Source: Nematostella vectensis (lineage: Eukaryota; Cnidaria; Anthozoa; Actiniaria; Edwardsiidae). Taken from it: a DNA stretch of 64,000 nucleotides. The notes under the pieces are model-generated. The model was given only the letters and a program-made list of their open reading frames with translations. It did not search any database and was not told the origin of the DNA. Position 1 is the first letter of the stretch. Every line of letters begins with the position of its first letter. This document shows positions 48,901 to 59,005 of the stretch, in pieces. The DNA lies in assembly GCF_932526225.1 (NCBI RefSeq), contig NC_064038.1, positions 9,733,070-9,797,069 of the forward strand, in the 5' to 3' direction. A program made the translations under genes and the position numbers.

Positions 48901-51775
48901 GATGGTCAGGTGGACGAAGGAACGAATGGACAGACAAGACTTACCTCATCAACAAACTGTTGATGAAACCTGCTTAGATTTATGTGCCACAAGTTTCATA
49001 TAAAAAAAAAAAGATAGAGTGACAGAGAGACAGGCAGGTCGACATGCGGGCGGGTGGGCGGGCGGGCAGACAGACAGATGGTCAGGTGGACGAAGGAACG
49101 AATGGACAGACAAGACTTACCTCATCAACAAACTGTTGATGAAACCTGCTTAGATTTACGTGCCACAAGTTTCATATAAAAAAAGATAGAGTGACAGAGA
49201 GACAGGCAGGTTGACATGCGGGAGGGCGGGCGGGCAGACAGACAGATGGTCAGGTGGACGAAGGAACGAATGGACAGACAAGACTTACCTCATCAACAAA
49301 CTGTTGATGAAACCTGCTCAGATTTACATGCCACAAGATACCGTCATCAGCAGCAACCTGAGTAAAAAACACATTTATTGTACTCTTATTACCAGTTACT
49401 CAGTAGACTGTACTTAGGGAACTGTACATATTAAAACCATACTTCATGATAAGAGTACTACACTTGTCCCTCTGCCCTTTGGGTGATCAAATCCAGCTGC
49501 TTACCTTATCGGAGTCAGAGTTATCCCTAGATAATAAAATAAAATAAAAATTTAAAACAGTGTTTCTAGCTAAGGGAACCAGATTTTAAGCTTACATTAA
49601 AAAGCAGTGTATTTTAAATAAATTGATGCAAAAGCAATAGATAATACAATACTGCATAATACACATGATTTTTTTAGTAAAAAGTGCCTTAAGGATAATA
49701 CAATTAATACCAAACAGCTTTATTTTTAGATTTCTTCCCTTATTTACAGGCTTTTATGCATTATTGAGATAAATAATTCCAAAAAATATAAAATTCCAAG
49801 ATAATAAAATATTAATTAATATTAAATAATAATATTATGTATAATTAATATGATGAAGAGTTTCATTACAAAACGTACCCAGTCTTTTGGCGTTTTGCGT
49901 CCTTCCTTGGATCATCACTAACTTGCTTTCTCTTAACTCCGCATACAATTCCTGTAAACAAAAAAAGCGCTGCATATTTCTTTTGAAAGGTCACTACCCT
50001 ATTTACCCATGCTACCTAGATTTTCAGGGCTACTGCCCTATTGCCATGCTTCAAACAAAATGGTGGCCTTAGCAAGAGCTTAAAAAAGTGCCAGAAACCA
50101 AACAGTTTTTCGAGGAAAAATGCATGTAAATCATGGAATGATCAAAGGGGATAGTGATAAGCTTCTTCCTCTCTTTGAGAGTCACATTTCTCAACAGAAC
50201 GGGCAATAAATATTGATTCCAGTCCTGTCAGAGCTGCACGTAAATTCATAGTTCATTGTGAATTTACCAACTGTAAATACATTGTTTGCATGTGCTTCAA
50301 CTTGCACTGTGTCTGAAATTAATCTAAATCCTGACAATAAATTAGAAAAAAATTCACCATTTTGTTTTTTCTTCACATTTATTGGATAAGATTTTATCCG
50401 AAATCTATCATCTGGATAACTTTAACCACTGGATAACTTTTATTTGGGCAACCAAATACTGCCACTCGGATAACTTTTATCCGCTAGGTGAGGATTTAAC
50501 CAGTGGGTAAGAATAATCCAAGCTTTGTGCAACCAGCCCCTGTAGGTTCAGCCCTGACACACTCTTAAGTGTCTATCAGATCTCTTATGGCCTTCTCTAC
50601 ACCTACCTCCTGGTACAACATATTGCATTTCCTCCCCTTGTATTCTATCCTTTTCTGTCGCCACTTGATTGGCTAATCTCTTCAAGTAATGCCCATCAAC
50701 AAGGCTGGTAAACACTTCATGGACATCGCCTTCTGAGCACACCACCCCGGTTTCAACCATACGTGCCGCTACTACCCGCAATATAACACTCATCTGCATT
50801 GCACCATGCTTTAAGACTTCTTCAATAAGTATTTCACCTACATCCCCATAAAGTGTCTTTGCACAGTAGATGACCCGAGGGAACCGGGTAAAAATTAAAA
50901 TGTTGTCTACTTCAATTTTATAGACAGTCTGGTGCCGATTGTTCTGCTCGAAGGTCACGAGCTGGTGCTGAATGAGGGAGCACAGAGATTTCTGGACCTG
51001 TAAAAGAAGAAATTTATAAACCTGCACACAGACTTTCTTAGATTGATCTTTTGGCCAATAGAGAATTTTGCAAACATCTAAATGCACAGGCGGCTAAGGC
51101 TAGAAGACAATAATCTGATTTTATAGTCATTTACAACAAAAATTATCAGCTCTTGGTTAGCCAAAAGCTTGGGCTCCCTGTGTTGAATGGTGTAAATTTC
51201 CCTGATAGGACAAAAAATAAGGGCTTGGATTTGAATGTGAACCCCTCCCACCCCCCCCCCCCCCCTTGGGTTCAAATCCCTAATATTAATCTACAGCACC
51301 TTAGCAACTATTGTATATTTAACATTTATACCATTTCCATTGAGGTGGATAGTGGGGAAATATCTACCGAGAGCCAGAGGCTCAAGGAAGATATTTAAAA
51401 AGCCACTATCTGGCGAAATGGAATAATTGTTTTAAGTATATAAAACGAGCTTTAGAGCAATTTTCTTTTCGGAAACACTTGTAAATAGACTGTTACACCC
51501 GCCATTTTGCATTTTATGACGAGTGTCTCAACCAATCAAATCGCTTGTTCTTGCGAGGTTCCGAAGTTTTATATACTAAATGATAATATGCATAATCGTA
51601 TGCAAGGATGGTAATTTAGAGTACAAACCTGCTCTGGTTTTAGCTTTGTTTCGTGTATGATTTCACGCAATGTGCGAGCTCCTTTGCTTATTAAATAATT
51701 CCCAACAGCCTCAATAATATCCCCATAATGCTCTCTCAAAATATATGAAGCCAGTCTTTTCCTTATAGCGGTCAT
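42909..51775 (-). CDS. POLR3C: RNA polymerase III subunit RPC3 (RPC62)
   Basis: This encodes a Pol III-specific subunit of the RPC3-RPC6-RPC7 subcomplex, which acts in the nucleus in promoter opening at tRNA and 5S genes. Fifteen exons join in phase: 51629-51775, 50607-50997, 49879-49951, 49505-49526 (22-nt microexon), 49289-49357, 48320-48355, 48130-48222, 47902-48031, 47358-47418, 46939-47005, 46070-46153, 45630-45731, 45016-45065, 44160-44318 and 42909-42978. Together they give 1554 nt and 517 aa, against about 534 aa in human. Recognisable segments are the first winged helix (start MTAIRKRL), KTLYGDVGEILIEE, the basic linker KRKQVSDD, GILWHVNLSRFHQQF, RIFRLLLQKKHLEQKQ, SRTFYLFSVD, a coiled-coil stretch with RLLDKQERI, and a C-terminal ELQVDETAFILEQYL ending at TAA. 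Introns are GT-AG. Several introns hold tandem duplications, including copies of part of exon 5. Confidence 0.96.
43146..43484 (+). mobile_element. tRNA-derived SINE in the last intron of POLR3C
   Basis: The head shows a Pol III A box (TGGCGCAGTTAGCAGAGCG) and B box (GAGTTCGATTCC) spaced as in a tRNA. The body contains GGTTTTTCTCCGGTTTTCAT, and the tail is AT-rich (TTATTTTTATATTTTTATG). It lies antisense to POLR3C in intron 14. The lack of a foldable 3' acceptor half and the long non-tRNA body argue against a functional tRNA gene. Confidence 0.85.
43775..43964. repeat. three tandem units of about 65 bp in POLR3C intron 14
   Basis: The units share GACAGGCAATCT, AGCTAGGTGATCTG and AAACAGGTAAAG blocks and have diverged by about 20-25%. 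A (TCTAG)n stretch at about 43667-43687 lies just before them. Confidence 0.75.
44004..44159 (-). repeat. duplication abutting the 5' splice site of POLR3C exon 14
   Basis: Two copies of about 77 bp (44004-44080 and 44081-44157) share CCCTTGTCATCG, TATACATTCTTCAACCAAA and CCCTCATTA. Each ends in CCACTTAC, the complement of a GTAAGTGG donor. The true donor is at 44159; the inner copy provides a second GTAAG-type site about 78 bp into the intron. Confidence 0.8.
46519..46584. repeat. small foldback element in POLR3C intron 10
   Basis: The ends TACCCTGGTCGCCAGAG and TTGCACCCAGGGTA are complementary over their outer bases. The same termini are seen in the larger hairpin at 54868-54966, so this is a short member of one dispersed foldback family. 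Confidence 0.6.
48477..49337 (-). repeat. five tandem units carrying the 3' part of POLR3C exon 5 and its donor
   Basis: Units lie at 48477-48645, 48646-48825, 48826-48993, 48994-49169 and 49170-49337 (168-180 bp). Each holds about 120 bp of intron, an intact GAG|GTAAGT donor, and 49 nt of exon coding for LWH(V/I)NLSRFHQQFVDE. Only the last unit (exonic 49289-49337) is continuous with the remaining 20 nt of exon 5 and the real acceptor. Differences among the exonic parts are synonymous or Val/Ile. Exonic parts of the extra copies are 48597-48645, 48777-48825, 48945-48993 and 49121-49169. Confidence 0.95.
50391..50520. repeat. GGATAA-type inverted repeat in POLR3C intron 2
   Basis: Repeated TTATCC and GGATAACTTTTATCC motifs are arranged in both orientations around 50450. 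It resembles a small foldback MITE. Boundaries are approximate. Confidence 0.5.
51331..51422. repeat. foldback element in POLR3C intron 1
   Basis: CCATTTCCATTGAGGTGGAT at the left and its diverged complement ending GGCGAAATGGA at the right form arms of about 33 bp, with GGATAGTGG and AGATATTT blocks paired. It is non-coding. Confidence 0.65.
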
Positions 51776-52519
51776 TTTGGTTTAAAAACTTTACACCGCT
51801 CCGAGTTCACATTTTCTTCGATTCAGCCGCCATTTTGAAATAGAGCCTGCAAACATCAAAGCTAGCGGAATTCAATTTTGCCGCGATCTGATTGGAAGGA
51901 TTTCCTGTCCAATCATAATCTCATGTTACTTTCCTCTCGAATACAGTGCGATGCGAAAACAACCGATTTATACGTACATAACATTTCACACGGAAGTCGC
52001 AGTTTCTTTTGGAAGACCTCAGCTGAGAATAGCCTCTAAGCTGACTGAAAATCGCAGCAAATGAATCAGTCGTGCCTTCGTTTGCAAGGTTCGCTTGTCT
52101 CTTTTAGCGTTTGATTTTGTAAGGTTGTATTGTTGTTGTTGATAGTTGTTCCGTTACTACTCGTATCAGGCGCGATTTTTATCAGAGATATCTTAGGAAT
52201 TTCGTCATTTGTTCTATCTAGAGGATTACTATGTGGTCCTTTATTGTCTATGTTTTGGCAGGTGCAATTGCTTAACAAATTGCAACCCTTTAGTAGTGCG
52301 TGAGTGAAACCTTTATTATTGCGGCAGCGCCGCAGGGAACAAGGAGCTAGAACAATAAGGAGGCAAGAAAAGATAGAAGAAACAACACTGCTCGCTTACC
52401 TTCTCTTCTTGACCCTCCCCCCTTTTCCCACAGGCATATACCTCTTGTGCGCCCCACCCTGCACCAACAATAAATGTCTCATATATGCAAAATCCGATGG
52501 ATCCGGAATCCAAGACTAA
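51776..52519. promoter_or_regulatory. upstream region of POLR3C, probably shared with the plus-strand gene
   Basis: The region separates the POLR3C start codon from the next plus-strand gene, so a divergent promoter is plausible. No TATA box or defined motif was identified. Short open frames around 52066-52531 on both strands show no domain. A GGAATCC-rich stretch (52490-52515) continues on the far side of the inserted element after 53376. Confidence 0.35.
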
Positions 52520-53371
52520 GGCAGTGTTCATTATTTATGGCCGAGGGGGGGTCAGTTCCCACATGGGGGGGAGAGGGGCTAAAAAGTTTTGGGTATGTCG
52601 ATGGGGGGGTCATAAAATTTCATGTGGTTGAAAGGGGGAGGGGGTAAAAAAAGTTCCATCCCTTAAAAGGAAACTTTTTATTTATTATTACTTAAATAAG
52701 TAATCAAAATGCAAGAAAAGTTGTTTCCTAGGGTTCTAATAACATATTTAGGCTACTTTTCCTGCTGTTGAGCCGTGAACGCTTTCCCACAAATGACAAA
52801 CTCAACAATGTTTATTACTCTGTAGTAGTTCATTTTGGCTCAACTTATAGGATCAATAAAAACAACAACTGAAATATATGCATTTGTAAAATATACTAGG
52901 AATCTAGTACGGCAGGTTATTAGATAATGTCAATGTGTTCAAAAGTCTGACTCGGATACCTTTGCTTTGGATCTGGGAGATCTATCAGACCAAGGGCACA
53001 GGACAATTTTATCTTTTATTAGGACAGTCCCATGCAGTAAAATATAAAATTGTCCTGTGTGATTAGACTAGTCATAGGGCATGCAAAGATTATAGGTATA
53101 GATACATATTCTTTACTGTTTCAAAACGCCCCAAGGCCAAATTTGACTTATAACAATAAGACATTTATTGCATGATACTTTTATATGTATCTATATTTCG
53201 TATTAGAAATGTAGTTTTGGGGATTTTTAAAGAGGAGGGGGGGTTTGGGTTTCTCCTTGGGGGGTCAACAAAGTTTTGATGTTGACAAAGGGGGGGGGAG
53301 GTTGTACAGAAAACTCAAGTGGAGTGGTGCTGGATACCGACCCCTCTCGGCCATAAATAATAAACACTCCC
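52520..53371. mobile_element. TIR element with G-rich ends, about 850 bp
   Basis: The left end GGCAGTGTTCATTATTTATG then GCCGAGGGGGG is matched by the reverse complement of the right end (CCCCTCTCGGCCATAAATAA then TAAACACTCCC). TAA flanks the left end and TTAA the right, compatible with a 3-bp TAA/TTA target of the PIF/Harbinger type. The element splits a region of GGAATCC repeats found on both sides. It contains no recognisable transposase. Confidence 0.75.
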
Positions 53372-53765
53372 TTAAGCTGGAATCCAAATTCAAGAATCCT
53401 GAAAAACGAAAATGGAATCCAGAATCCATGGGAGAAAAAGCCACATGGAATCCGGAATCCAGACACTAGGATCCAGAATCCAGAACCCTACTGGAGAACC
53501 TGGCGAATGAGTGGATCATTTCTTATTGACTGCTATCTCTTGTCCATATAATACCTAACACCCTCTCAAAAAATCCTTGATAGTGCCTGCCCCCCTTAAT
53601 TGTACTAGCACCTTGTTTCCACAGTTTTATCCGCACACTATTCACCCTTGGTCCCAGAGTTTGACGTTATAGATATATAATTGCTATACTTTTTTAAAAT
53701 ATATTTGGTAAATATAGCTTTGTGAATCTTGCCTTCTCCACCATTTACAGGTCTATAACTGCAAC

Positions 53766-54041
53766 ATGGATCCAAACACCATCAGATGTCCAGGGTGTGG
53801 TCATGATGTTATGAAAGGGGCAGCACTGGCATGTCATTTCCAACAGAGTTCCACCAACCAATACCAGGACAATACAGACAACATGCCACAATCACATTGG
53901 CTTTGCATGGAATGTAAATACATTGTAGAAACACATTATGGCAGTGTGAATGATGTCACTGCAGAGGATGCGTACACCTTATTGTACAGTGTCAGGGTCA
54001 AGGGAGGTCGCAGATGTTGCCACTGCTGTGTTGTGTTGTGA
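53766..54041 (+). CDS. small zinc-ribbon-like protein with CAAX-like C-terminus
   Basis: A 91-aa open frame that I cannot assign to a named family. It has CPGC at 8-11 and CMEC at 47-50, the spacing of a zinc ribbon, a further C23/H24, and an acidic, Asn/Gln-rich middle. The C-terminus is CCHCCVVL; its last four residues, CVVL, fit a CAAX box of the geranylgeranyl type. A consensus 3' splice site (TTTACAG, ending at 53750) lies 15 nt before the ATG, and an AATAAA signal is at 54476. Together these indicate a real gene whose first exon lies upstream, probably near POLR3C. The reading frame stays open between the acceptor and this ATG, so the true start could be in an upstream exon. Localisation by prenylation is an inference from the tail only. 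Confidence 0.7.
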   Translation: MDPNTIRCPGCGHDVMKGAALACHFQQSSTNQYQDNTDNMPQSHWLCMECKYIVETHYGSVNDVTAEDAYTLLYSVRVKGGRRCCHCCVVL

Positions 54042-54867
54042 AAATTCAGCTCACTTCTCCAGATCTGCATAATGATATTTTTTACTTCTTTTCTATATAG
54101 TTAGAACTTGTCTAAATGGAACATTCACCAGGAGCCTTATTTCAAATTGTATAAATTGCCTGAACTAGTTTATGCTTCTAGTATGAATGGTGAAGGGAAA
54201 ATTTTTTGCATCGCAAGTTTAATTTGAGCAACTCTAGTCCAGTCAGTACATGATCTGTCTTATACAGCTCATTCTACCTGTAGTCTTGCTAGTAGATGAG
54301 AAACTGGACAAGGAAAACCCACTCACGCTGTATGTGTATGCTCTTGAGGATTGACAAAACAGATTCCCCTAGAGGAAAATGTGCTTTTTTTTTTACAAAG
54401 AAACATAATTTAATGTTGAAACCATTTAGAAATGACAATTTTTCTTTGTTCTAATTCTAGAACATAATTGTTGTAAATAAAACATGTTTCACACCTATTC
54501 AGCCTTCTCAAATCCTGCTGGCTGCCAGATCAGGAAGCCGTTTTTTCTGGAGACTTGACTATCTCCATCCAGACACAAAATAGATTATTTTTATTTTGGT
54601 ATTAATTAACAAATGAAAATAAAATTTCAGCAACCTAAACCGCCATCAAACCCATGATGACCTGCTCCTAGGAATGCTATATACACCAAGAACTCGCATG
54701 GCCATAGTGGTAGTGAAAATATGGCAAAGACAAAAAGAAAAAAAATGGATTGCAAACATTAATCCATGTAATGATTCATTGTAACTAATTTTATGTGCCT
54801 ATTACTGTCACTCATTTGTCCAAGTCGTGTAGACACATGGAGTATGCCTTGCTTTGCTTGAATAGTT
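54042..54867 (+). other. 3' UTR of the small zinc-ribbon gene and spacer
   Basis: The UTR probably ends shortly after the AATAAA at 54476-54481. Beyond it nothing is recognised. Confidence 0.5.
54476..54481 (+). terminator. poly(A) signal AATAAA
   Basis: This canonical hexamer lies 435 bp downstream of the stop codon of the small zinc-ribbon gene, followed by GT/T-rich sequence (ATGTTTCACACC). Confidence 0.6.
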
Positions 54868-54966
54868 TACCCTGGGGACCAGAGGCTACAAGCATCATGG
54901 CGACAATGATTTGAGCGAATTAAATCATTGTTGCGGCCAAGCTAGGAGCCTCTTGTACCCAGGGTA
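54868..54966. repeat. foldback hairpin element of 99 bp
   Basis: TACCCTGGGGACCAGAGGCT at the left pairs with AGCCTCTTGTACCCAGGGTA at the right, and GCGACAATGATTT pairs with AAATCATTGTTGC near the loop. Related termini occur at 46519-46584 and 37880-37920. Confidence 0.85.
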
Positions 54967-55138
54967 TGAGTAGTTTAGTTAACTGGTGTTATTTATTTAG
55001 TTTGCAAGGGTTTAGTGTTTGCATTCTCATTATCATGACTAGGGCTGTAGTTGTACTTGGGAATTGAGAGTCAGCTCTTGTCAGCCATACTATTGTTATT
55101 GTTTTCAGACAATATTGGAAAACAAATTATGAGAGAAA

Positions 55139-55619
55139 GGGCCTAATCACACTAGGGGGACAAAGTTTGTCTGGCCAGGACAAACAGCCAGCCAAATTTT
55201 GTCCTGGCCGATCGAATGGCTTGTGAATCGCATTTGCACTAGAGGTCAAACAAAAAGCTGAAAGCGACCCAAAGGTCATTCAAAATTAGACGAGTTGCAG
55301 TGTTTGTTTATGTTTTATCACAATGCTTCCTTGGAATATTTTTGCACAACTCCTTGCCTTACTGGTAGTAAATTCGTTCTATGAATATCAAGAACAATAA
55401 CTTCTGCGTAAGTCAAGCTGGGTGTTAAATGAAAAACCTATCAGATTTTACGTTTGGCCTAGTTCTGGCCACCTCCAGAGCAGGCCAGTGGCGCCTTTGA
55501 AGATTATTTGGCTGCGACAAAAATTGTCCCGGTTGAACAAACACGTTGCACATTTTCCTGCTAGCCTTGACAGTTTTTTTGTCAAAACAAACAAACTTTT
55601 GCCTAGTGCGAATAGGCCC
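55139..55619. mobile_element. non-autonomous TIR element, 481 bp
   Basis: The ends GGGCCTAATCACACTAGGGG and (reverse complement of the right end) GGGCCTATTCGCACTAGGC are inverted repeats, extending into GGACAAA-rich subterminal sequence. Both ends are flanked by AAA, a possible 3-bp target duplication. Overlapping 103-aa open frames inside (55422-55759) on both strands carry no domain. Confidence 0.8.
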
Positions 55620-56102
55620 AAAATCTCAAAGGAACCACTTGAAATTAAAATTCTATCTATTAAACATATCACAACAGCTTCCCCAAATGAGCCACACTTG
55701 ATAGCTGTCAGACTCTTAAATACTAGATTATAAAACCTTTCTGGATCAGAATGAAACAAGAGCTTTATCTTGTCACATACTGGCTACTACATCCCATTAT
55801 TTTCGAGCATTAAATAAATGCAGTATAGTATATGCACACAGCTTTTAAAAGTTCATTAAATATTTTTTGTACAATATGCAATTTTTCTAGCCTCCTCCTC
55901 CTCTCTGTGGTAAAATAACTACGAGGAGCTGAGTAAATGCGAAAAAGACGATGCCTGCATAGGAGGCTACAAACTTGTCCTATATACACCCTATTTTAGA
56001 GTCTAGTAAAGGCCTCATCCAGGTGTCTGATAGGGTTTTCTGTGGTCAGTAAGAGTTGAAAGCATTAGCATGTATAAGGCAGCAAGTTGTCTCAAAATTA
56101 AT
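55620..56102. other. 3' flank of ABHD8, nothing recognised
   Basis: No gene or repeat is recognised. This is presumably downstream of the ABHD8 poly(A) site. Confidence 0.4.
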
Positions 56103-56272
56103 AGGGTGATTTAGATTAACGACGCCGGCAAGACGCCGTCCTGAAGAGGACGTGAACAAGCATGAAATGCCGTTCTGGACAGGATGCGACGCCGGCAAGA
56201 AAAGTGTGCACGCGCAATCGAACGTGCGCGAGGCGGCGTCTTCTTGCCGGCGTCGTGGATCTAAATCACCCT
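56103..56272. mobile_element. GC-rich MITE, 170 bp
   Basis: The termini AGGGTGATTTAGATTAACGA and its near complement ending ATCTAAATCACCCT frame a CpG-rich interior with GACGCCGGCAAGA in inverted and direct copies. AAT on both sides is a likely 3-bp target duplication. The composition differs sharply from the AT-rich surroundings. Confidence 0.88.
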
Positions 56273-56332
56273 AATCTCCAAGTACAGAAAGCATAGTAAG
56301 ATACGCTGTGGCTAGATGGCCTATTCTAAAAT

Positions 56333-59005
56333 CTACAGATGTGTAACCACAGGCTGAGAGTCAACCACACTTGCCAGAGCTACACAATGTTCAGCAAGTT
56401 TTTGCTCTAGCTCATCACTATGTTTTTTGTGACAATCATCAAGGTGTTGTCCTGCAAGGTCAGCATCTGACTGAAAACCTTCATTACCAATTGATTGAAC
56501 TTCAGAGTCATTTGTGTTCAATGCAGATTGTGAGCTGTCTTTGTGCCACTGTGCTTTTAACTTCACTTTGGCTTTGCTTTCCTCTTCAAACGCAAGTTGT
56601 GTTGAGCTTCCAGGAAGTGAATAAGATTTGGGCCTCAGCGGAAGGTCTAGGGAATTCCTAGGTAACCTAGACACACTTCTGAAAAATCCTGGGAGATGTG
56701 ATTCTCCAGATGTAACTGCGAGTGACTGGCTACGAGTTGAGCGTGAGCCAGGATAGCGCACATGGATTGATCCATGTGACACTTCACGTGATGGTGATAG
56801 TATTGTTGTAGAACATGTGGTCTGGTCTCTTTGCAAGAAGTTGTGGATAAACCAATTTACTCTGAATTAGAAATTAAGTCAAAGATTAGTAAAAAGTCAT
56901 TAGAAATAATAATAAAATAGCTTTCTTAACATAGTTAACACAATTCAAATAACTTACTGCTCCGGGCACTCCATCATAACCATGTGCCCGGCTTCTGGAA
57001 TAACCTCAAGTGTTGATGCATACACGGCCTAAAAACAAGGATGACAGTTACCATAAAATTCAAACTGAAGCAATATGATTAATATTCAGAGCACTGAAAA
57101 TATTGGGGGAGGGGGCACATGCCCCCAGTGCTCCCCCCTCCCTGAAAAAACAAATCAAAACATTTTTACCAACCTCCAGCATACTTTTCTCCTCGTCAAG
57201 GGAGACAAACTTGTCCTGAGCACCGTAGATAAGCAGCACTGGTACCATAAGACTGTTGTGGAAAGATACATCGCCCTCCATCCAATTCTGAGGCAAACAA
57301 TTAATAATATATGTTTTTTAAGACACCATTAGAATGTCATGGAAAGAGACATCTCACCTTCAATATGATTCTGTGGTTAAACAACAACAACAAATAATAA
57401 TAATATTACTTTATTAAGACACAATTAGACTGTTATGGAAAGAGAGATCAACTTCAATACATAATTGTGAGGCAAAACAACAATGACAAATATCAGCTAT
57501 GCTTTTTCAAGGCACAATGAAAGTCATGATCTATACTCAAGGGAAACCGATGGTTTAGAAAAAGTGTAACATGTTTGTACAAACATACCTGGCCTGCCAA
57601 GACAGCTTTCAGCACAAAAAGAGGGGCACTGAATGCTTTGAGTTTCTTGCTTGAAGCCTTGATTTTAGATCGGTCATAGAAAGCACTCCTGTCAAAGGAA
57701 GAAACCAATATAAAATCAATAGTGCATCTTGTTATACTCAGTTACATGTGCACCTTGTTCTTTGTGATTTGTGACTGTTTTTTGTTGATAGAAGCCATTT
57801 TGCAGCTATCATGGTTGTTAGACCGCCAAACAATTTCAACTTTAGTCAGTTGCTGGATTTGAGTTAATTGTTACATTCTGGGGTTGAGTTTATCTATTAC
57901 TGTATGTATTGTGTTTATGCTGTATTATGTAAACAACATTTAATTATGTGCATTTACCTCTCAAAGGAGCATAAAAGCAGAGGTTTGAACAGAGCAATAA
58001 CAGGAACAGGGAGGCAGAAGAAATGGCATGACTCAGGGCGTAGAGGAATTGGTCCCCCACCAGCAATCAACACAACCTTGGATACCAGCCGTGTCCTCTG
58101 CGCGGATACCAAGCTGCAGAAAGATGACCTGACAAAAATAAAAAAAACATAATAAATACATAGATAAAAATAAATATCTAAATACTGAAATCTATTTGCA
58201 TTGCTAGCCAAGATTACTAAGATATTTTATATTAGAAGATCCTTAACAACAATATCCGTTAAATTTGATTTTGAAAACCATTGAGTGTTTAGCTCTGTTG
58301 GAAACCATTCAGCTGTTACAGGAAAGCCAAGGTAGGTAAGCCCGAAGCCTAGAATTTCAAATCTAATAAGAAACGTAAACGTTATGTAGATAAAACAAAA
58401 AAACTTGTGTTTTGAGTAATGTTGCTGATAAAAGGGTTAATTAGTGGAAATAATCAGAATTATCAAAACAAGGTCATAACCATCAACAAAAAACAATCAA
58501 AGCTATGAAAAAAAAAACACTAAAATTTGTTCATTGGTTCAATAATTGATAAAGTTTTTACTTACCCATAAGAGTGTCCTACTAGAATATTGCGTTTCCT
58601 AGCATAGCGATCAAATATACATAAAACATCTTGATGGAGTTCAGAGAACTCGTACTGTGCATTATCCCTGGGCGAGGAACTGCCCCCATGTCCCAGCAAA
58701 TCCGGGGCAACTACTTCGTAACCAGCTCGACAAAAATACTTCAGTTGTTCATGCCACAACTCAGCACAGCCTCCAACACCATGTACAAAGAATATCACCA
58801 CAAAACAAGAGCTTCGCTGGCGGCTCTCTGTTGAGCGTTGATCTTCGCTGACTACACAATTGCCATTCGGAACAGACTCTTTCGGTGTCCAATGGAGCAC
58901 TCGAAGGAATCGATTGGGCCGAACTTCTACTCGCTCTGACACTAAATCCTCGTATGGAGAAACTTTGTTCCGATTTCTTGCCCCAGTACAAATCTCAACG
59001 CACAT
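56333..59005 (-). CDS. ABHD8: alpha/beta hydrolase domain protein 8
   Basis: A serine hydrolase fold protein; the physiological substrate of the family is not well defined. Six exons join in phase: 58566-59005, 57958-58128, 57589-57688, 57174-57287, 56958-57028 and 56333-56861 (1425 nt, 474 aa; human about 439). FFVHGVGG (oxyanion region, H75-G76) and GHSYG with nucleophile S145 are in exon 1. The acid D262 lies in YGAQDKF and the catalytic H290 in EAGHMVMMECPE. YEVVAPDLLGHGGSS and KVVLIAGGGP match the family closely. The first three exons end in phases 2, 2 and 0. Exon 4 uses a less common GTTGGT donor, chosen because it gives a gapless alignment. The C-terminal tail after about residue 300 is long, Ser/Arg-rich and probably disordered. 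The start is the first in-frame ATG, and the N-terminus is shorter than in vertebrates. Confidence 0.93.
57246..57482 (-). repeat. decayed copies of the 5' part of ABHD8 exon 4 in intron 3
   Basis: The start of exon 4 with its acceptor (57246-57300) recurs at about 57328-57385 and 57424-57482. Shared landmarks on the plus strand are GTTATGGAAAGA-type and CTGTGG/CTGAGG plus AAACAACAA blocks. The extra copies contain stop codons and altered acceptors, so they are not usable exons. Confidence 0.7.

Noticed and set aside
55422-55759. Overlapping 103-aa frames on both strands
   Set aside because: They lie within and just beyond a non-autonomous TIR element and mirror each other.
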